This document shows, in pieces, positions 1 to 6,702 of a DNA stretch of 13,670 nucleotides (positions are counted from its first letter, which is position 1; each line of letters starts with the position of its first letter). Under the pieces are notes generated by a model. It saw only the letters and a program-made list of their open reading frames with translations, had not been told where the DNA came from and made no database searches. The stretch lies in contig CAZJFS010000117.1 in the NCBI GenBank assembly GCA_964545075.1, forward strand, positions 1 to 13,670, read 5' to 3'. Position numbers and translations under genes: made by a program. The DNA comes from DAOPXV01 sp035352535. GTDB taxonomy: Bacteria > Muiribacteriota > UBA9980.

Positions 1-672
1 AATAGTATTGCCGCCGCCAGTAACGTTAGGAATGGCGTAAGTCGCGACAGCGCCGCCGGCGCTGGTCTGGATCACTAAATATGACATGCTTGAATTATTA
101 TCGATACCGGTAACGGCATCGTTACAGTTGAAAACAAAATTAACCGTACCGCCGCTGCAGACGCTGTATCCATTAGCCGGACTTATTGAACCTATAAAAT
201 AAGGCGGCTGATTATCTACATAAAACTTTCTTTCACCGGTATCCGGCGAAGGCGTCGTCTTCCAATAATATGCGCCCTGGCCAAGATAATTATACCAGTA
301 GATAAGATACCAGCCCCATCCCAGTCCGTTCCATGTACAAACAAAAGAATTAGGAGAAGTGCCGTGATAAAAACTGGTCGTGCCGCCGCCATAAAAGTAC
401 CAGAAAACATATGTGCCGGCAGTGTTAATAGCCATATTCCAGCTATTACACCCGCTCCAGCCCCATCCGATGCTAGCGCCGTTGTAATCCTGCTGATTGA
501 TGATCGGACATATGTTCCAGTTAAACGACGTTGGGCTTCCAGTCGGCGCGACACCATAAGGCCGGGCCCAGGCCAGCGCCTCACTGCTTGTATAGTCGAG
601 GAAAATAACTAAAAAAACAAGTATCAATAATAGCTTTATGATGTTATTTCGATAAAACTCATAATACTTCAT
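1..672 (-). CDS. Exported W/Y-rich protein with Ig-like region (5' part only)
   Basis: The minus-strand frame from ATG at 672 is open for 224 codons and runs off the left edge, so the C-terminus is missing. The start is supported by a strong Shine-Dalgarno (GGAGG at 680-684, 7 bases before ATG). Residues about 12-26 are a hydrophobic stretch (IKLLLILVFLVIFL), a Sec signal peptide or anchor, with a possible cleavage near SSEALA. The next ~110 residues are very rich in Trp, Tyr and Gly (for example GWGWSGCNSW and LGWGWYLIYWYNYLG). From about residue 153, DNQPPYFIGSISPANG followed by SGGTVNFVFNC looks like the start of a bacterial Ig-like beta-sandwich repeat, common in large surface proteins. 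No catalytic motif is visible. It lies 73 bases downstream of the PpiC-like gene and may have its own promoter. Export is well supported; the function is unknown. Confidence 0.8.
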   Translation of the reverse strand, partial: MKYYEFYRNNIIKLLLILVFLVIFLDYTSSEALAWARPYGVAPTGSPTSFNWNICPIINQQDYNGASIGWGWSGCNSWNMAINTAGTYVFWYFYGGGTTSFYHGTSPNSFVCTWNGLGWGWYLIYWYNYLGQGAYYWKTTPSPDTGERKFYVDNQPPYFIGSISPANGYSVCSGGTVNFVFNCNDAVTGIDNNSSMSYLVIQTSAGGAVATYAIPNVTGGGNTI

Positions 673-697
673 ACTGCCCCCTCCAATCTATATCATT

Positions 698-727
698 ATT
701 ATTAATTTCACACTTAATGATTATCAA
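698..727 (-). promoter_or_regulatory. Possible sigma70-type promoter for the W/Y-rich exported protein
   Basis: On the minus strand TTGATA (727-722) is followed after 18 bases by AATAAT (703-698), each five of six to consensus, about 25 bases upstream of the start codon at 672. The region is AT-rich, so a chance match is possible; the gene could also be read from the operon upstream. Confidence 0.35.
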
Positions 728-745
728 AACTCCCTCAAGACCGCC

Positions 746-2278
746 TTAATTCAGATAAATTTTCACGCCATGTTTTTCATAAAGCCTTTTGAAATAATTT
801 TCAACCTCAAGCGCCTGTTTTTCTGCCAGTAATTGCCTGTGTATTATCGGATATACTTTTTTAAAATCCAAAACCGATTCAGGTATTTTTTCAGAAACAT
901 AAAATAAAGCGAATTTATCGTTAGCGCCCGAAAGCGGAATAATTTTTGAAAAAGAACCCTTATTTATGCCGAATAAATAATTTTCATATAACGCATCCAG
1001 CTGGCCGCGATAAAACTTTTTGGCATCGACGTTTTCGCAAACAATATTTTGAGATAATATTTTCTTGAAAATTTCAGTCGAACTTTTGAATTTTTCAGCC
1101 GCAATTTTTTTAAAAAAAACGGACTCTTCTTTTTTAAAAATAAAATAAGATAAAATAATTCCTTCTCGCGTTTTGAAATTTTCAGGGTTTTTCCGGAAAT
1201 ATTGTTCGCACTCTTTTTCCGAAAGTTTCACCGATGCATTCAAGTCGTTTAAAACCAATGAAGAAAGGGTGTAAACGACATATTCGTCATATTCGCCGCT
1301 TTTAATATTGATTTTATTTTCAGCCATGACATAGCTGGAATATGCATCCGGAAGCATAAGGTTATAGACTATGCCGTCAACAAAGTAAGCGTCCGGAACG
1401 CCGATGAAAAAATCCCACATCGATGGGTTTTTATCCATATATTTTTTAAGATCGCCGGTCGTGAAGGCGCCATTCTTAAAAATAGCGAGTTTCGTTTGAA
1501 GATCGCCCTCATATTTTTTGAAACTTTTAATCTTCTTCAAAAGCGACACGCTATCAGTTTGAACCTCAAACCCTATCTCACTCATCATTTTTCCGCGCGC
1601 GGCTGATTCAACATCGATAGCGCCTGGATTATTGGAGCTTTTGGAAGCGCCGGCGATCATTTCTTCGAGTGATTTCGAATAAGCGGTTTGATAGATATTG
1701 GTTTTATAGTAATCGTCCTTAGCCAGAATGAGCTTTTCATATTTTTTAAGATCGGCCATGCCTTCTTCATAAAGAAGATTGGTTTTTATGATGTTATTAA
1801 GATAATTGAGTTTTTGCGACGTAGTGGCAAAAGCTATCGAACTGGTATTATCTTTATAATAAGGCTGTTCGCATATGGATTTTTCAAGATCGGAATAAGT
1901 TATGGAAACTTTACGCCCTTTCGCCTCATAGCTGGCCACTATTTCATCAGGCCTGAAAAAAGTTTCTCTTGCGAAAAAAAATGCCAGAGCGGCCTGCTCA
2001 TCAGGAGAAAATTCTTTTAATGTCTTGGGATTCGAAGAAGGTACGACCTTTTCTAAGATCGCATAATCTATGGCGAGGGCAGATTCCATGGAATCGTAGT
2101 TATTATAGGCCAGTTCCTTGACGCCGGGAGAAACGAGACGCTGAAGAGCGCAGGATGTGCATGGCTTAAAATCGGACGCATAAGAAACGTTCGTAAAAAA
2201 TAACGCGATTATCGTGAAAACAGAAGTTATCACGATAATATTTATGAATGGCATTTTTGCGTCAAAATTTCTCGTCAT
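746..2278 (-). CDS. Exported PpiC/SurA-like peptidyl-prolyl isomerase-type foldase
   Basis: 510 residues. A signal peptide or anchor spans about residues 10-34, followed at once by a CxxC pair (Cys40, Cys43). Two short segments (126-135, ITYSDLEKSI; 265-280, a KNGAFTTGDLKKY type sequence) resemble the 'g..it..dl' elements that precede parvulin domains. Residues 352-384 (LSEKECEQYFRKNPENFKT then a beta strand) and 438-465 (GINKGSFSKIIPLSG...FALFYVSEKIPE) match the frame of a PpiC domain. The Lys/Glu-rich helix that follows is typical of SurA/PrsA-like chaperones. Overall divergence is high, so active isomerase function is uncertain and it may be purely a chaperone. It is the third gene after the pseudopilin and the small exported protein, 23 bases from the latter, which suggests a role in folding proteins crossing or leaving the envelope. 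Translation may start at Met1 or Met9; no strong ribosome-binding site separates them. Confidence 0.65.
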   Translation of the reverse strand: MTRNFDAKMPFINIIVITSVFTIIALFFTNVSYASDFKPCTSCALQRLVSPGVKELAYNNYDSMESALAIDYAILEKVVPSSNPKTLKEFSPDEQAALAFFFARETFFRPDEIVASYEAKGRKVSITYSDLEKSICEQPYYKDNTSSIAFATTSQKLNYLNNIIKTNLLYEEGMADLKKYEKLILAKDDYYKTNIYQTAYSKSLEEMIAGASKSSNNPGAIDVESAARGKMMSEIGFEVQTDSVSLLKKIKSFKKYEGDLQTKLAIFKNGAFTTGDLKKYMDKNPSMWDFFIGVPDAYFVDGIVYNLMLPDAYSSYVMAENKINIKSGEYDEYVVYTLSSLVLNDLNASVKLSEKECEQYFRKNPENFKTREGIILSYFIFKKEESVFFKKIAAEKFKSSTEIFKKILSQNIVCENVDAKKFYRGQLDALYENYLFGINKGSFSKIIPLSGANDKFALFYVSEKIPESVLDFKKVYPIIHRQLLAEKQALEVENYFKRLYEKHGVKIYLN

Positions 2279-2301
2279 CGCGCCATCTCGCTTTTCAAAA
2301 T

Positions 2302-2808
2302 TTATTTATTAGGCAATTCCACAGGTGTCGTTGAAACCATAACGGGACCCGTCGTTTCTCCATCGCTCGGGCCAGCCCCCGAAGCCGCAGGCATCATTTT
2401 AAGCTGAGGCCCTTCCGGCATGCCGGGAATGGCTACCTCGAATGAATTGGCTACAATACCTGTTTTATCGTCTGTTTTTATTATCTTTCCTCTGAGTTTG
2501 AACTTTGCCGCCTCGAAATCAGGGATGGTTAACATCTGATCTAAAACATCTTTCGAACCCATTATCACTATTTTTTCGCCTTTATCGCTGGTTATAACAT
2601 ATTGGAAAGACTCGGGTTTGCCGTCCATGGGGCTTTTTGAAATTTTGCCGCTCACAAAACCGGATTCATCGTTCGAAACGGCGCCCGGATTTGAAACGGC
2701 GGTCTGCGCCTGCGATTCTTTTTGATCTTCAGCGCGAACCGCTTTGGCGTCTATGGCTAAATAACATAATAAACTCAAGGCTATGACAAAAATCAAAACT
2801 TTTTTCAT
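2302..2808 (-). CDS. Small exported protein of unknown function, possibly OB-like
   Basis: 168 residues from ATG at 2808. A longer frame opens further upstream, but it would overlap the pseudopilin gene. The ATG at 2808 has a good Shine-Dalgarno (GAGGG, 2817-2821, spacing 8) and begins a classic signal peptide (MKKVLIFVIALSLLCYLAIDAKA). After a Gln/Ala/Ser-rich linker, residues about 50-125 alternate beta-type segments (SGKISKSP, FQYVITSDKGEKIVIMGS, AKFKLRGKIIKTDDKTGIVA). This pattern resembles small periplasmic OB-fold proteins, but I cannot assign a family. The C-terminal ~45 residues are rich in Pro, Gly and Met and probably disordered. It sits between the pseudopilin gene (19 bases upstream) and the foldase gene (23 bases downstream), so the three are almost certainly one transcript. 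Periplasmic or secreted location is likely. Confidence 0.75.
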   Translation of the reverse strand: MKKVLIFVIALSLLCYLAIDAKAVRAEDQKESQAQTAVSNPGAVSNDESGFVSGKISKSPMDGKPESFQYVITSDKGEKIVIMGSKDVLDQMLTIPDFEAAKFKLRGKIIKTDDKTGIVANSFEVAIPGMPEGPQLKMMPAASGAGPSDGETTGPVMVSTTPVELPNK

Positions 2809-2827
2809 GACTATCGCCCTCACTTTT

Positions 2828-3472
2828 TTATTTAATAACCACGGAATTACCGCCGTATGTCGTGTTTGATTTATCGATCTTGACGTAGTTTTTGTTGACC
2901 TCTGTGTTCTGCGGATCATATTCGGGGTTCATCTTCCAGTTTCCTGGAGTTTCAACGCCTTCTTTGTTCTGAGTGGCGACGAACGTGGGGTTTCCAACTA
3001 TTGAATCGCGTTCGTATTTAGTTCTTATGTCATCCGATGGCTTTTCGTTTATAAGCTGCGAACCGTTCGCCGAATAATCAGAAAAACTACCGGTTTTTCT
3101 GGCTCCGAACTTGTCGTAATATTCGTAAGCTTTTCCCTTTACGCCGTCTTCGCCGAGGGAATATACGTAAGTTCCATCGACTTCATATGTATGACCCCAG
3201 GGATCTTTAGGGACTTTCTGAATATATTTTCCGAGCAGCTGGTTGAGATCCTTCACCTGATAAAATTTCTTTCGTTCTATGCGGTTAAAGCTTTTTATCG
3301 CGTCGGCTATGTTTTTAACGTCGGAAAGCGCCCTTTTTCTTCTGGCGTCGTAACTTGCGTTCGAGTACTGGGAAATGCCCAGCCCGACAAGAATGCCGAG
3401 AATCGCTATCACTATCATGAGTTCGATAAGCGAAAAACCTTTTATTTTATTGGGCTTAATAATTTTTTCCAT
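2828..3472 (-). CDS. GspG-like type II secretion / type IV pilin-like pseudopilin with C-terminal extension
   Basis: 214 residues from the preferred ATG at 3472, which has AGGA at 3481-3484 with spacing 8. An in-frame ATG three codons upstream at 3481 lies on that ribosome-binding site and is unlikely. The protein has a short basic leader (12 residues, ending KG), the class III prepilin cleavage site G/FSLIE with the conserved Glu at mature position 5, and a ~23-residue hydrophobic helix. Residues 90-93 (DPWG) and 104-113 (YSLGEDGVKG) form the GspG major-pseudopilin signature, a calcium-site region in known GspG proteins. GspG is usually about 140 residues; here roughly 100 polar residues follow the signature, giving an unusual extension. 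No other secretion-system gene is in the window, so it could be a stand-alone pseudopilin or a type IV pilus minor subunit rather than true GspG. It is the first gene of the operon. Confidence 0.88.
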   Translation of the reverse strand: MEKIIKPNKIKGFSLIELMIVIAILGILVGLGISQYSNASYDARRKRALSDVKNIADAIKSFNRIERKKFYQVKDLNQLLGKYIQKVPKDPWGHTYEVDGTYVYSLGEDGVKGKAYEYYDKFGARKTGSFSDYSANGSQLINEKPSDDIRTKYERDSIVGNPTFVATQNKEGVETPGNWKMNPEYDPQNTEVNKNYVKIDKSNTTYGGNSVVIK

Positions 3473-3504
3473 AAAACACATCCTTAAAAAAATGGAAAAA
3501 TGGC

Positions 3505-3521
3505 GTTATAAAAAATATAAC
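3505..3521 (-). promoter_or_regulatory. Small inverted repeat in the pseudopilin leader
   Basis: GTTATA (3505-3510) and TATAAC (3516-3521) are perfect inverted repeats around five A's, so the minus-strand leader between the predicted transcription start and the ribosome-binding site can form a 6-bp AT hairpin. It is weak as RNA and could equally be an operator or chance in AT-rich DNA. Confidence 0.3.
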
Positions 3522-3532
3522 AACCCGATTTA

Positions 3533-3562
3533 ATTATAGCATAAATAATACCGCGGGGTCAA
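3533..3562 (-). promoter_or_regulatory. Strong extended -10 promoter of the pseudopilin operon
   Basis: Minus strand: -35 TTGACC (3562-3557), 18-base spacer, perfect -10 TATAAT (3538-3533), with the extended -10 TG one base before it (TGCTATAAT). Predicted start is near 3526, about 54 bases before the start codon at 3472. This is one of the two best promoters in the window and makes the pseudopilin the first gene of its transcript. Confidence 0.65.
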
Positions 3563-3587
3563 AATTTTCAAATATACCAGACAAACT

Positions 3588-5210
3588 TCATTTTTGAGCG
3601 CCTCCAAGAAGCAATCTTCCAGGATAAACCCGATTATAATTATTTAAGTTTGAAAAAACCACGCTGCCATTTACAATAACATATTTTATGCCATGGGGAT
3701 AAGACATAGGATTAATATAGTTATTAACTTCATCCAGACCATTTATGTCAAGTACGACCAGATCGGCGTAAAACGAAGGCGCAATGCGGCCTCTACCGAT
3801 TATATTATATTTCACGGAAGGCAGATGAGTTATTTTCGAAATAGCTTTTGGCAGGCTCATCACCTGTTTTTTAGTCACGAAGTCTGTCAAAAATTTAACA
3901 AACGCGGAAAACGCGCGTGGATGCGGCCTTCCCTTGGCCAGAGGCCCGGAGACGGTCCGTGCCGTAGCGTCAGACCCTAGCATTACATAGGGTTTCAACA
4001 AAATTTTTTCAAGATTTTTCTCGTGCATGTTAAAAAAAATAGCCGAGGTTTTAAGCCTTTCTTTACACAAAAATTCTATAAGGCAATCGACGATGTCAAA
4101 TTTTTGACAATCCGGTTTGGCGGTCTTAATAAAATTATAAACCTGTCTGAAATTAAATCCTTCGAATTTGAGATTTTCGGATAAAAACGTCTGGGAGATC
4201 ATAACGCTCTCCCAATATTCAGAATTAACCGGATGCTTTTTCATGACCTCGGCCTTGATGCGGGCTGAAACCAGAGCGTCCGCGAGCCGCCTTATCGCCA
4301 CTTCGTCGCCGCCGTCGAAGACCCACTTTGGCAGGGTCATATCAAGGGTCGTTTGAGACGCAAGATAGGGATACCTGTCGCATGTTATATTAAAACCGTC
4401 GCGGATAGCGGTTTCTATGAGTTCAAACGCGCTGTCGAGCTTATACCAGTTGTGGCGTTCGGCCGTTTTAAAATGAGATATCTGAAGGCTTACGCCGCTT
4501 TTGCGAACGATCTGAAGGGTTTCGGCGACGGCTTCCAGAAGCTCGTCCCCTTCGGAACGCATGTGGGTCGCGAAAATGCCGCCATGAAGAGCGACGGTAC
4601 CCATTATATTTACAAGTTCGTTCGTTTCAAAATAACAGCACGGCGGATATATCATGCCGGTCGAAACGCCGGCCGCCCCGTCCTGCATCATCCGAGAAAC
4701 GTCGTTTTGAATGGCTTCGAGCTCCGCGCCGGTGAGCGGTCTGGCGGAATAACCGCAATGAAAAGCCCGGACCGCCGAAAGGCCGACCTGTGGTATTATA
4801 TTCAACGGAAGTTTGCCGCGCGCCGAAACTTCCTCGACGTACTCGCGAAAAGTCCGCCATGTGACCGTAATTCCGTATTCTTCGGCCTCCCGTTTGACCT
4901 TTTCGAAAAACTCGCCGGCGAGAGGATAAACCGAATAACCGCAATTTCCAATGACCTCGGTGGTCACCCCCTGGCGTATCTTCGAGTCGAAACCGTTTTC
5001 TATGAAAGGGTTCAGATCTGAATGAGAGTGAACGTCGATAAATCCGGGAGCGACGACGCGCCCCTCGCAGTCGATCTCGGCCGTAGCCGAAAACTCCTTG
5101 AGATTACCTATTTTGACGATTTTGTCGCCAAGAATTCCGATGTCGCCGGCGTAAGAAATGTCGGAAACGCCGTCGATTATGTTGCAGTTTCTTAAAATGA
5201 GATCGAGCAA
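3588..5210 (-). CDS. N-acyl-D-amino-acid deacylase (D-aminoacylase family amidohydrolase)
   Basis: 540 residues, a normal length for the family. This zinc-dependent amidohydrolase group removes the acyl group from N-acyl-D-amino acids, releasing D-amino acid and carboxylate. Visible family features in order: an N-terminal beta-sandwich strand (LDLILRNCNIIDG), the metal motif HSHSD (His61, His63), GNCGYS with the metal-ligand Cys90 typical of D-aminoacylases, His216 in ATHMRSEGD, His246 in ISHFKTA, CDRYPY, and the catalytic-type Asp414 in GSDA followed by GRPHPRAFSAF. All expected ligands are present, so it should be active; the exact substrate (D-amino acids, D-Glu, D-Asp, or another acylated compound) cannot be told. 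No signal peptide, so it is cytoplasmic. The start is TTG at 5210: an in-frame TGA lies seven codons upstream, no ATG lies between, and GGGGG sits 7 bases before the TTG. Stop is TGA. It appears monocistronic behind its own promoter. Confidence 0.88.
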   Translation of the reverse strand: MLDLILRNCNIIDGVSDISYAGDIGILGDKIVKIGNLKEFSATAEIDCEGRVVAPGFIDVHSHSDLNPFIENGFDSKIRQGVTTEVIGNCGYSVYPLAGEFFEKVKREAEEYGITVTWRTFREYVEEVSARGKLPLNIIPQVGLSAVRAFHCGYSARPLTGAELEAIQNDVSRMMQDGAAGVSTGMIYPPCCYFETNELVNIMGTVALHGGIFATHMRSEGDELLEAVAETLQIVRKSGVSLQISHFKTAERHNWYKLDSAFELIETAIRDGFNITCDRYPYLASQTTLDMTLPKWVFDGGDEVAIRRLADALVSARIKAEVMKKHPVNSEYWESVMISQTFLSENLKFEGFNFRQVYNFIKTAKPDCQKFDIVDCLIEFLCKERLKTSAIFFNMHEKNLEKILLKPYVMLGSDATARTVSGPLAKGRPHPRAFSAFVKFLTDFVTKKQVMSLPKAISKITHLPSVKYNIIGRGRIAPSFYADLVVLDINGLDEVNNYINPMSYPHGIKYVIVNGSVVFSNLNNYNRVYPGRLLLGGAQK

Positions 5211-5217
5211 ATTTTTT

Positions 5218-5224
5218 CCCCCGG
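5218..5224 (-). promoter_or_regulatory. Ribosome-binding site that fixes the TTG start
   Basis: On the minus strand CCGGGGG ends 7 bases before TTG at 5210. With the in-frame stop just upstream it leaves no alternative start for the D-aminoacylase that keeps its conserved first beta strand. Confidence 0.6.
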
Positions 5225-5262
5225 ATCAACCGTAAGCGTTAAAAATGGTTGTTAAACGACTT

Positions 5263-5291
5263 ATTTTATACTACAAGACGCAAAAAAGCAA
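5263..5291 (-). promoter_or_regulatory. Putative promoter of the D-aminoacylase gene
   Basis: Minus strand TTGCTT (5291-5286), 17-base spacer, TAAAAT (5268-5263), with an overlapping TATAAA two bases earlier. It lies just downstream of the terminator of the preceding operon and about 50 bases before the TTG start, which is where an independent promoter would be expected. Confidence 0.45.
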
Positions 5292-5314
5292 TAAAAAAAA
5301 GACATAAAAAAGAT

Positions 5315-5345
5315 AAAAAAAAACTGCACTCAAGAATGAATGCAG
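5315..5345 (-). terminator. Intrinsic terminator of the protease/lipoprotein/MerR-like operon
   Basis: Minus-strand hairpin with arms 5341-5345 and 5324-5328 (CTGCA/TGCAG), one mismatch, three further pairs and a four-base loop, followed by nine T's (5323-5315). It lies about 168 bases beyond the stop codon of the MerR-like gene, so the transcript has a long 3' untranslated region. Confidence 0.7.
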
Positions 5346-5512
5346 CCAATGTTTGGGGGTTTGAGAAGTTATTATGAAAATGAATGAAATTTTGAAAGTC
5401 TTATGCTAAAAATAAATTCTACGAATAATGATACTTCCGTGTTGGGGTCCGTCTGTGTTTGTCAAATGCGCCTTCTTATGTATTTGTAAGCCGCATCGTA
5501 ATACGTCTCCTC
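5346..5512 (-). other. Transcribed tail with orphan Shine-Dalgarno and six-codon mini-ORF
   Basis: AGGAGGAG (5507-5514, overlapping the TAG stop of the MerR-like gene) is the strongest ribosome-binding site in the window. Ten bases later ATG (5496-5494) opens only MRLTNT before TAA (5478-5476). A TTG at 5465 with AAGAAGG before it could start a 19-codon frame. No recognisable gene follows before the terminator. The frame of the MerR-like gene itself is open past its TAG to TGA at 5464-5462 (EETYYDAAYKYIRRRI). It may be the remnant of a lost third gene, a truncated C-terminus of the upstream gene, or simple 3' untranslated RNA. Confidence 0.4.
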
Positions 5513-5857
5513 CTAAGCCGCCTCCCCGATTTCCCTGATTTCTCTTACAAGACCGTTTACGCGCCTTAAGACTTCAGCTCCATCATCGGGAAGCGATTCG
5601 TCGAAACCGGACGATTTAGCCTGCCTGATGAAATAAGAAGCCAGCGGCTGCGTAAAATATTTGGATTTATTGATTTCTTTGATTATGCTGAGCATTTTGA
5701 CGTGTTTTTCTGAAAAAGAATTGCATGTAAGCAGATCGCAAGAAGTTTCTTCTATTTCATATTTTTCCATGTAATGCTTCACTAATTTTATACTCATTCC
5801 TGTTTTTTCCGCCAGATTCATTATGTTGTATCGGTTTTTGTCACTCACACAAAACAT
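5513..5857 (-). CDS. MerR-type helix-turn-helix DNA-binding protein
   Basis: 114 residues. Residues 10-40 (YNIMNLAEKTGMSIKLVKHYMEKYEI) have the MerR N-terminal winged-helix pattern, in which a helix-turn-helix is followed by a conserved Tyr-x-x-x-x-x-I/L segment. The part around 47-78 (NSFSEKHVKMLSIIKEINKSKYFT...) matches the MerR 'y.e.dv..l..I..l...g.s' region. There is no obvious metal- or drug-binding C-terminal domain; only ~35 charged residues remain, ending in a Lys/Arg/Glu-rich helix. The protein is likely a small transcription regulator, possibly of its own operon. It lies 23 bases downstream of the lipoprotein gene and is probably cotranscribed. No good ribosome-binding site precedes ATG 5857, so GTG at 5848 or ATG at 5821 remain possible starts. 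It stops at TAG, beyond which the frame stays open for 16 more protein-like codons. Confidence 0.65.
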   Translation of the reverse strand: MFCVSDKNRYNIMNLAEKTGMSIKLVKHYMEKYEIEETSCDLLTCNSFSEKHVKMLSIIKEINKSKYFTQPLASYFIRQAKSSGFDESLPDDGAEVLRRVNGLVREIREIGEAA

Positions 5858-5880
5858 ATCGGATGATTTTAAAACTTCAT

Positions 5881-6531
5881 TTAGGGTTTTTTAACCGTTT
5901 TTGAAAATATTTTGTCGGCTTCAGAACTAATGCCTACTTCGGCGGTATGTCCGGCCAGAAATTCATACTGCCGCGCGGCCGCTTCCGCCTTATCCTCCGA
6001 ATTCTGAAAATACAAGCCGAGAAATAAAAATTTGTGGGCTTCCAGATTAACGTCGAAATTAAGCGCGGGAAAAGTTTTTGAATACGGGAACTGCTCCGAA
6101 TAAAGCCTCGTGAATTTTTCGAAAATCGCCGCGCAGGCGGCATAATCGCGCCTTACATAATAGACTGTCGCGGCGCCGACGGCGCTTTCCGGCAGAGAGT
6201 CGAAATCATATTCGAATTGATAAAGCGCCTCGTCGTATCTTTTAAGCTGAAGCAGCGCAAAACCGAGTCCGGCATGAAGCCCGAGCTCTCGCGAACGTTT
6301 TTTTATAAAAGATTCGCCGCCGGAATTTAACACCTCGCCGAATCCCGAAAGGGCGGCGTCATAATTTCCGGCCGCATAGTATTTCCAGCAATCGAACGAA
6401 CGCTCGGCCAGCTCATCTTCGGTGGTCTTAGAGTAAAGCCTTGAAACGGAAGTTTCGCCGTCGGAACCCTTGCAGCTTATCACAAGGCAAAGACTGAAAA
6501 CAATAAGTGTCATTATGTATATTTTTTTCAT
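5881..6531 (-). CDS. TPR-like repeat lipoprotein
   Basis: 216 residues. The N-terminus MKKIYIMTLIVFSLCLVIS followed by Cys20 is a lipoprotein signal peptide with lipobox VIS/C, so the mature protein should be lipid-anchored; residue +2 is Lys. The rest is helical with TPR-like helix pairs: about 42-72 (YYAAGNYDAALSGFGEVL), 80-115 (GLGFALLQLKRYDEALYQFE), 117-145 (YYVRRDYAACAAIFEKF) and 165-195 (LFLGLYFQNSEDKAEAAARQYEFL). The A-x-G-x-Y/F-x-x-A-x-x-x-F/Y pattern marks each. TPRs usually act as protein-binding scaffolds, and nothing points to an enzyme. The start has GGAGAG (6543-6548) 11 bases upstream, a longish spacing. It lies 171 bases after the M6 protease gene and 23 before the MerR-like gene, so it may serve as a partner or envelope scaffold for the protease, which is inference from position only. 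Confidence 0.8.
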   Translation of the reverse strand: MKKIYIMTLIVFSLCLVISCKGSDGETSVSRLYSKTTEDELAERSFDCWKYYAAGNYDAALSGFGEVLNSGGESFIKKRSRELGLHAGLGFALLQLKRYDEALYQFEYDFDSLPESAVGAATVYYVRRDYAACAAIFEKFTRLYSEQFPYSKTFPALNFDVNLEAHKFLFLGLYFQNSEDKAEAAARQYEFLAGHTAEVGISSEADKIFSKTVKKP

Positions 6532-6607
6532 AATTAGCGTTACTCTCCAAAGTTATTATGCCGCCGGACGGACCTTCGGAATCACTTGAATCGGAGCGTT
6601 ATTCCGG

Positions 6608-6700
6608 GGCCGGAAGGTTTGGCGGTCAGGCTTCAAATCAGCTTTACCGCCGTCTATTCGTCCCTGCGGTTTGAATTTAAGCCGGGACGGGTTTCCGGCC
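6608..6700. repeat. Nested inverted repeats in the protease-lipoprotein gap
   Basis: An 8-base perfect inverted repeat (GGCCGGAA 6608-6615, TTCCGGCC 6693-6700) encloses two smaller ones, GGCGGT/ACCGCC (6621-6626 with 6646-6651) and CGTCCC/GGGACG (6659-6664 with 6684-6689). Both inner loops are 19 bases. Together they could fold into a three-way junction. The two loops also hold complementary runs (TTCAAA 6632-6637 and TTTGAA 6670-6675) that could kiss. No T-run follows on the minus strand, so it does not look like a terminator. The whole 171-base gap is GC-rich compared with other gaps in the window. Confidence 0.4.
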
Positions 6701-6702
6701 TT

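Noticed and set aside
216..584. 122-codon minus-strand frame near the left edge
   Set aside because: It overlaps the 1-672 gene in another frame. That gene has a strong ribosome-binding site and signal peptide, and this one has neither.
2809..2919. Longer start for the small exported protein at 2919
   Set aside because: It would overlap the pseudopilin gene by 92 bases and bury the signal peptide. ATG 2808 has a proper ribosome-binding site and begins the signal peptide.
4353..5021. 222-codon plus-strand frame opposite the D-aminoacylase gene
   Set aside because: It lies wholly inside a well-conserved gene on the other strand, and its translation shows no family motif.
5432..5465. Perfect TTGACA at 5465-5460 (minus) as a small-RNA promoter
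   Set aside because: No acceptable -10 lies 16-18 bases downstream, so an independent transcript is not supported.
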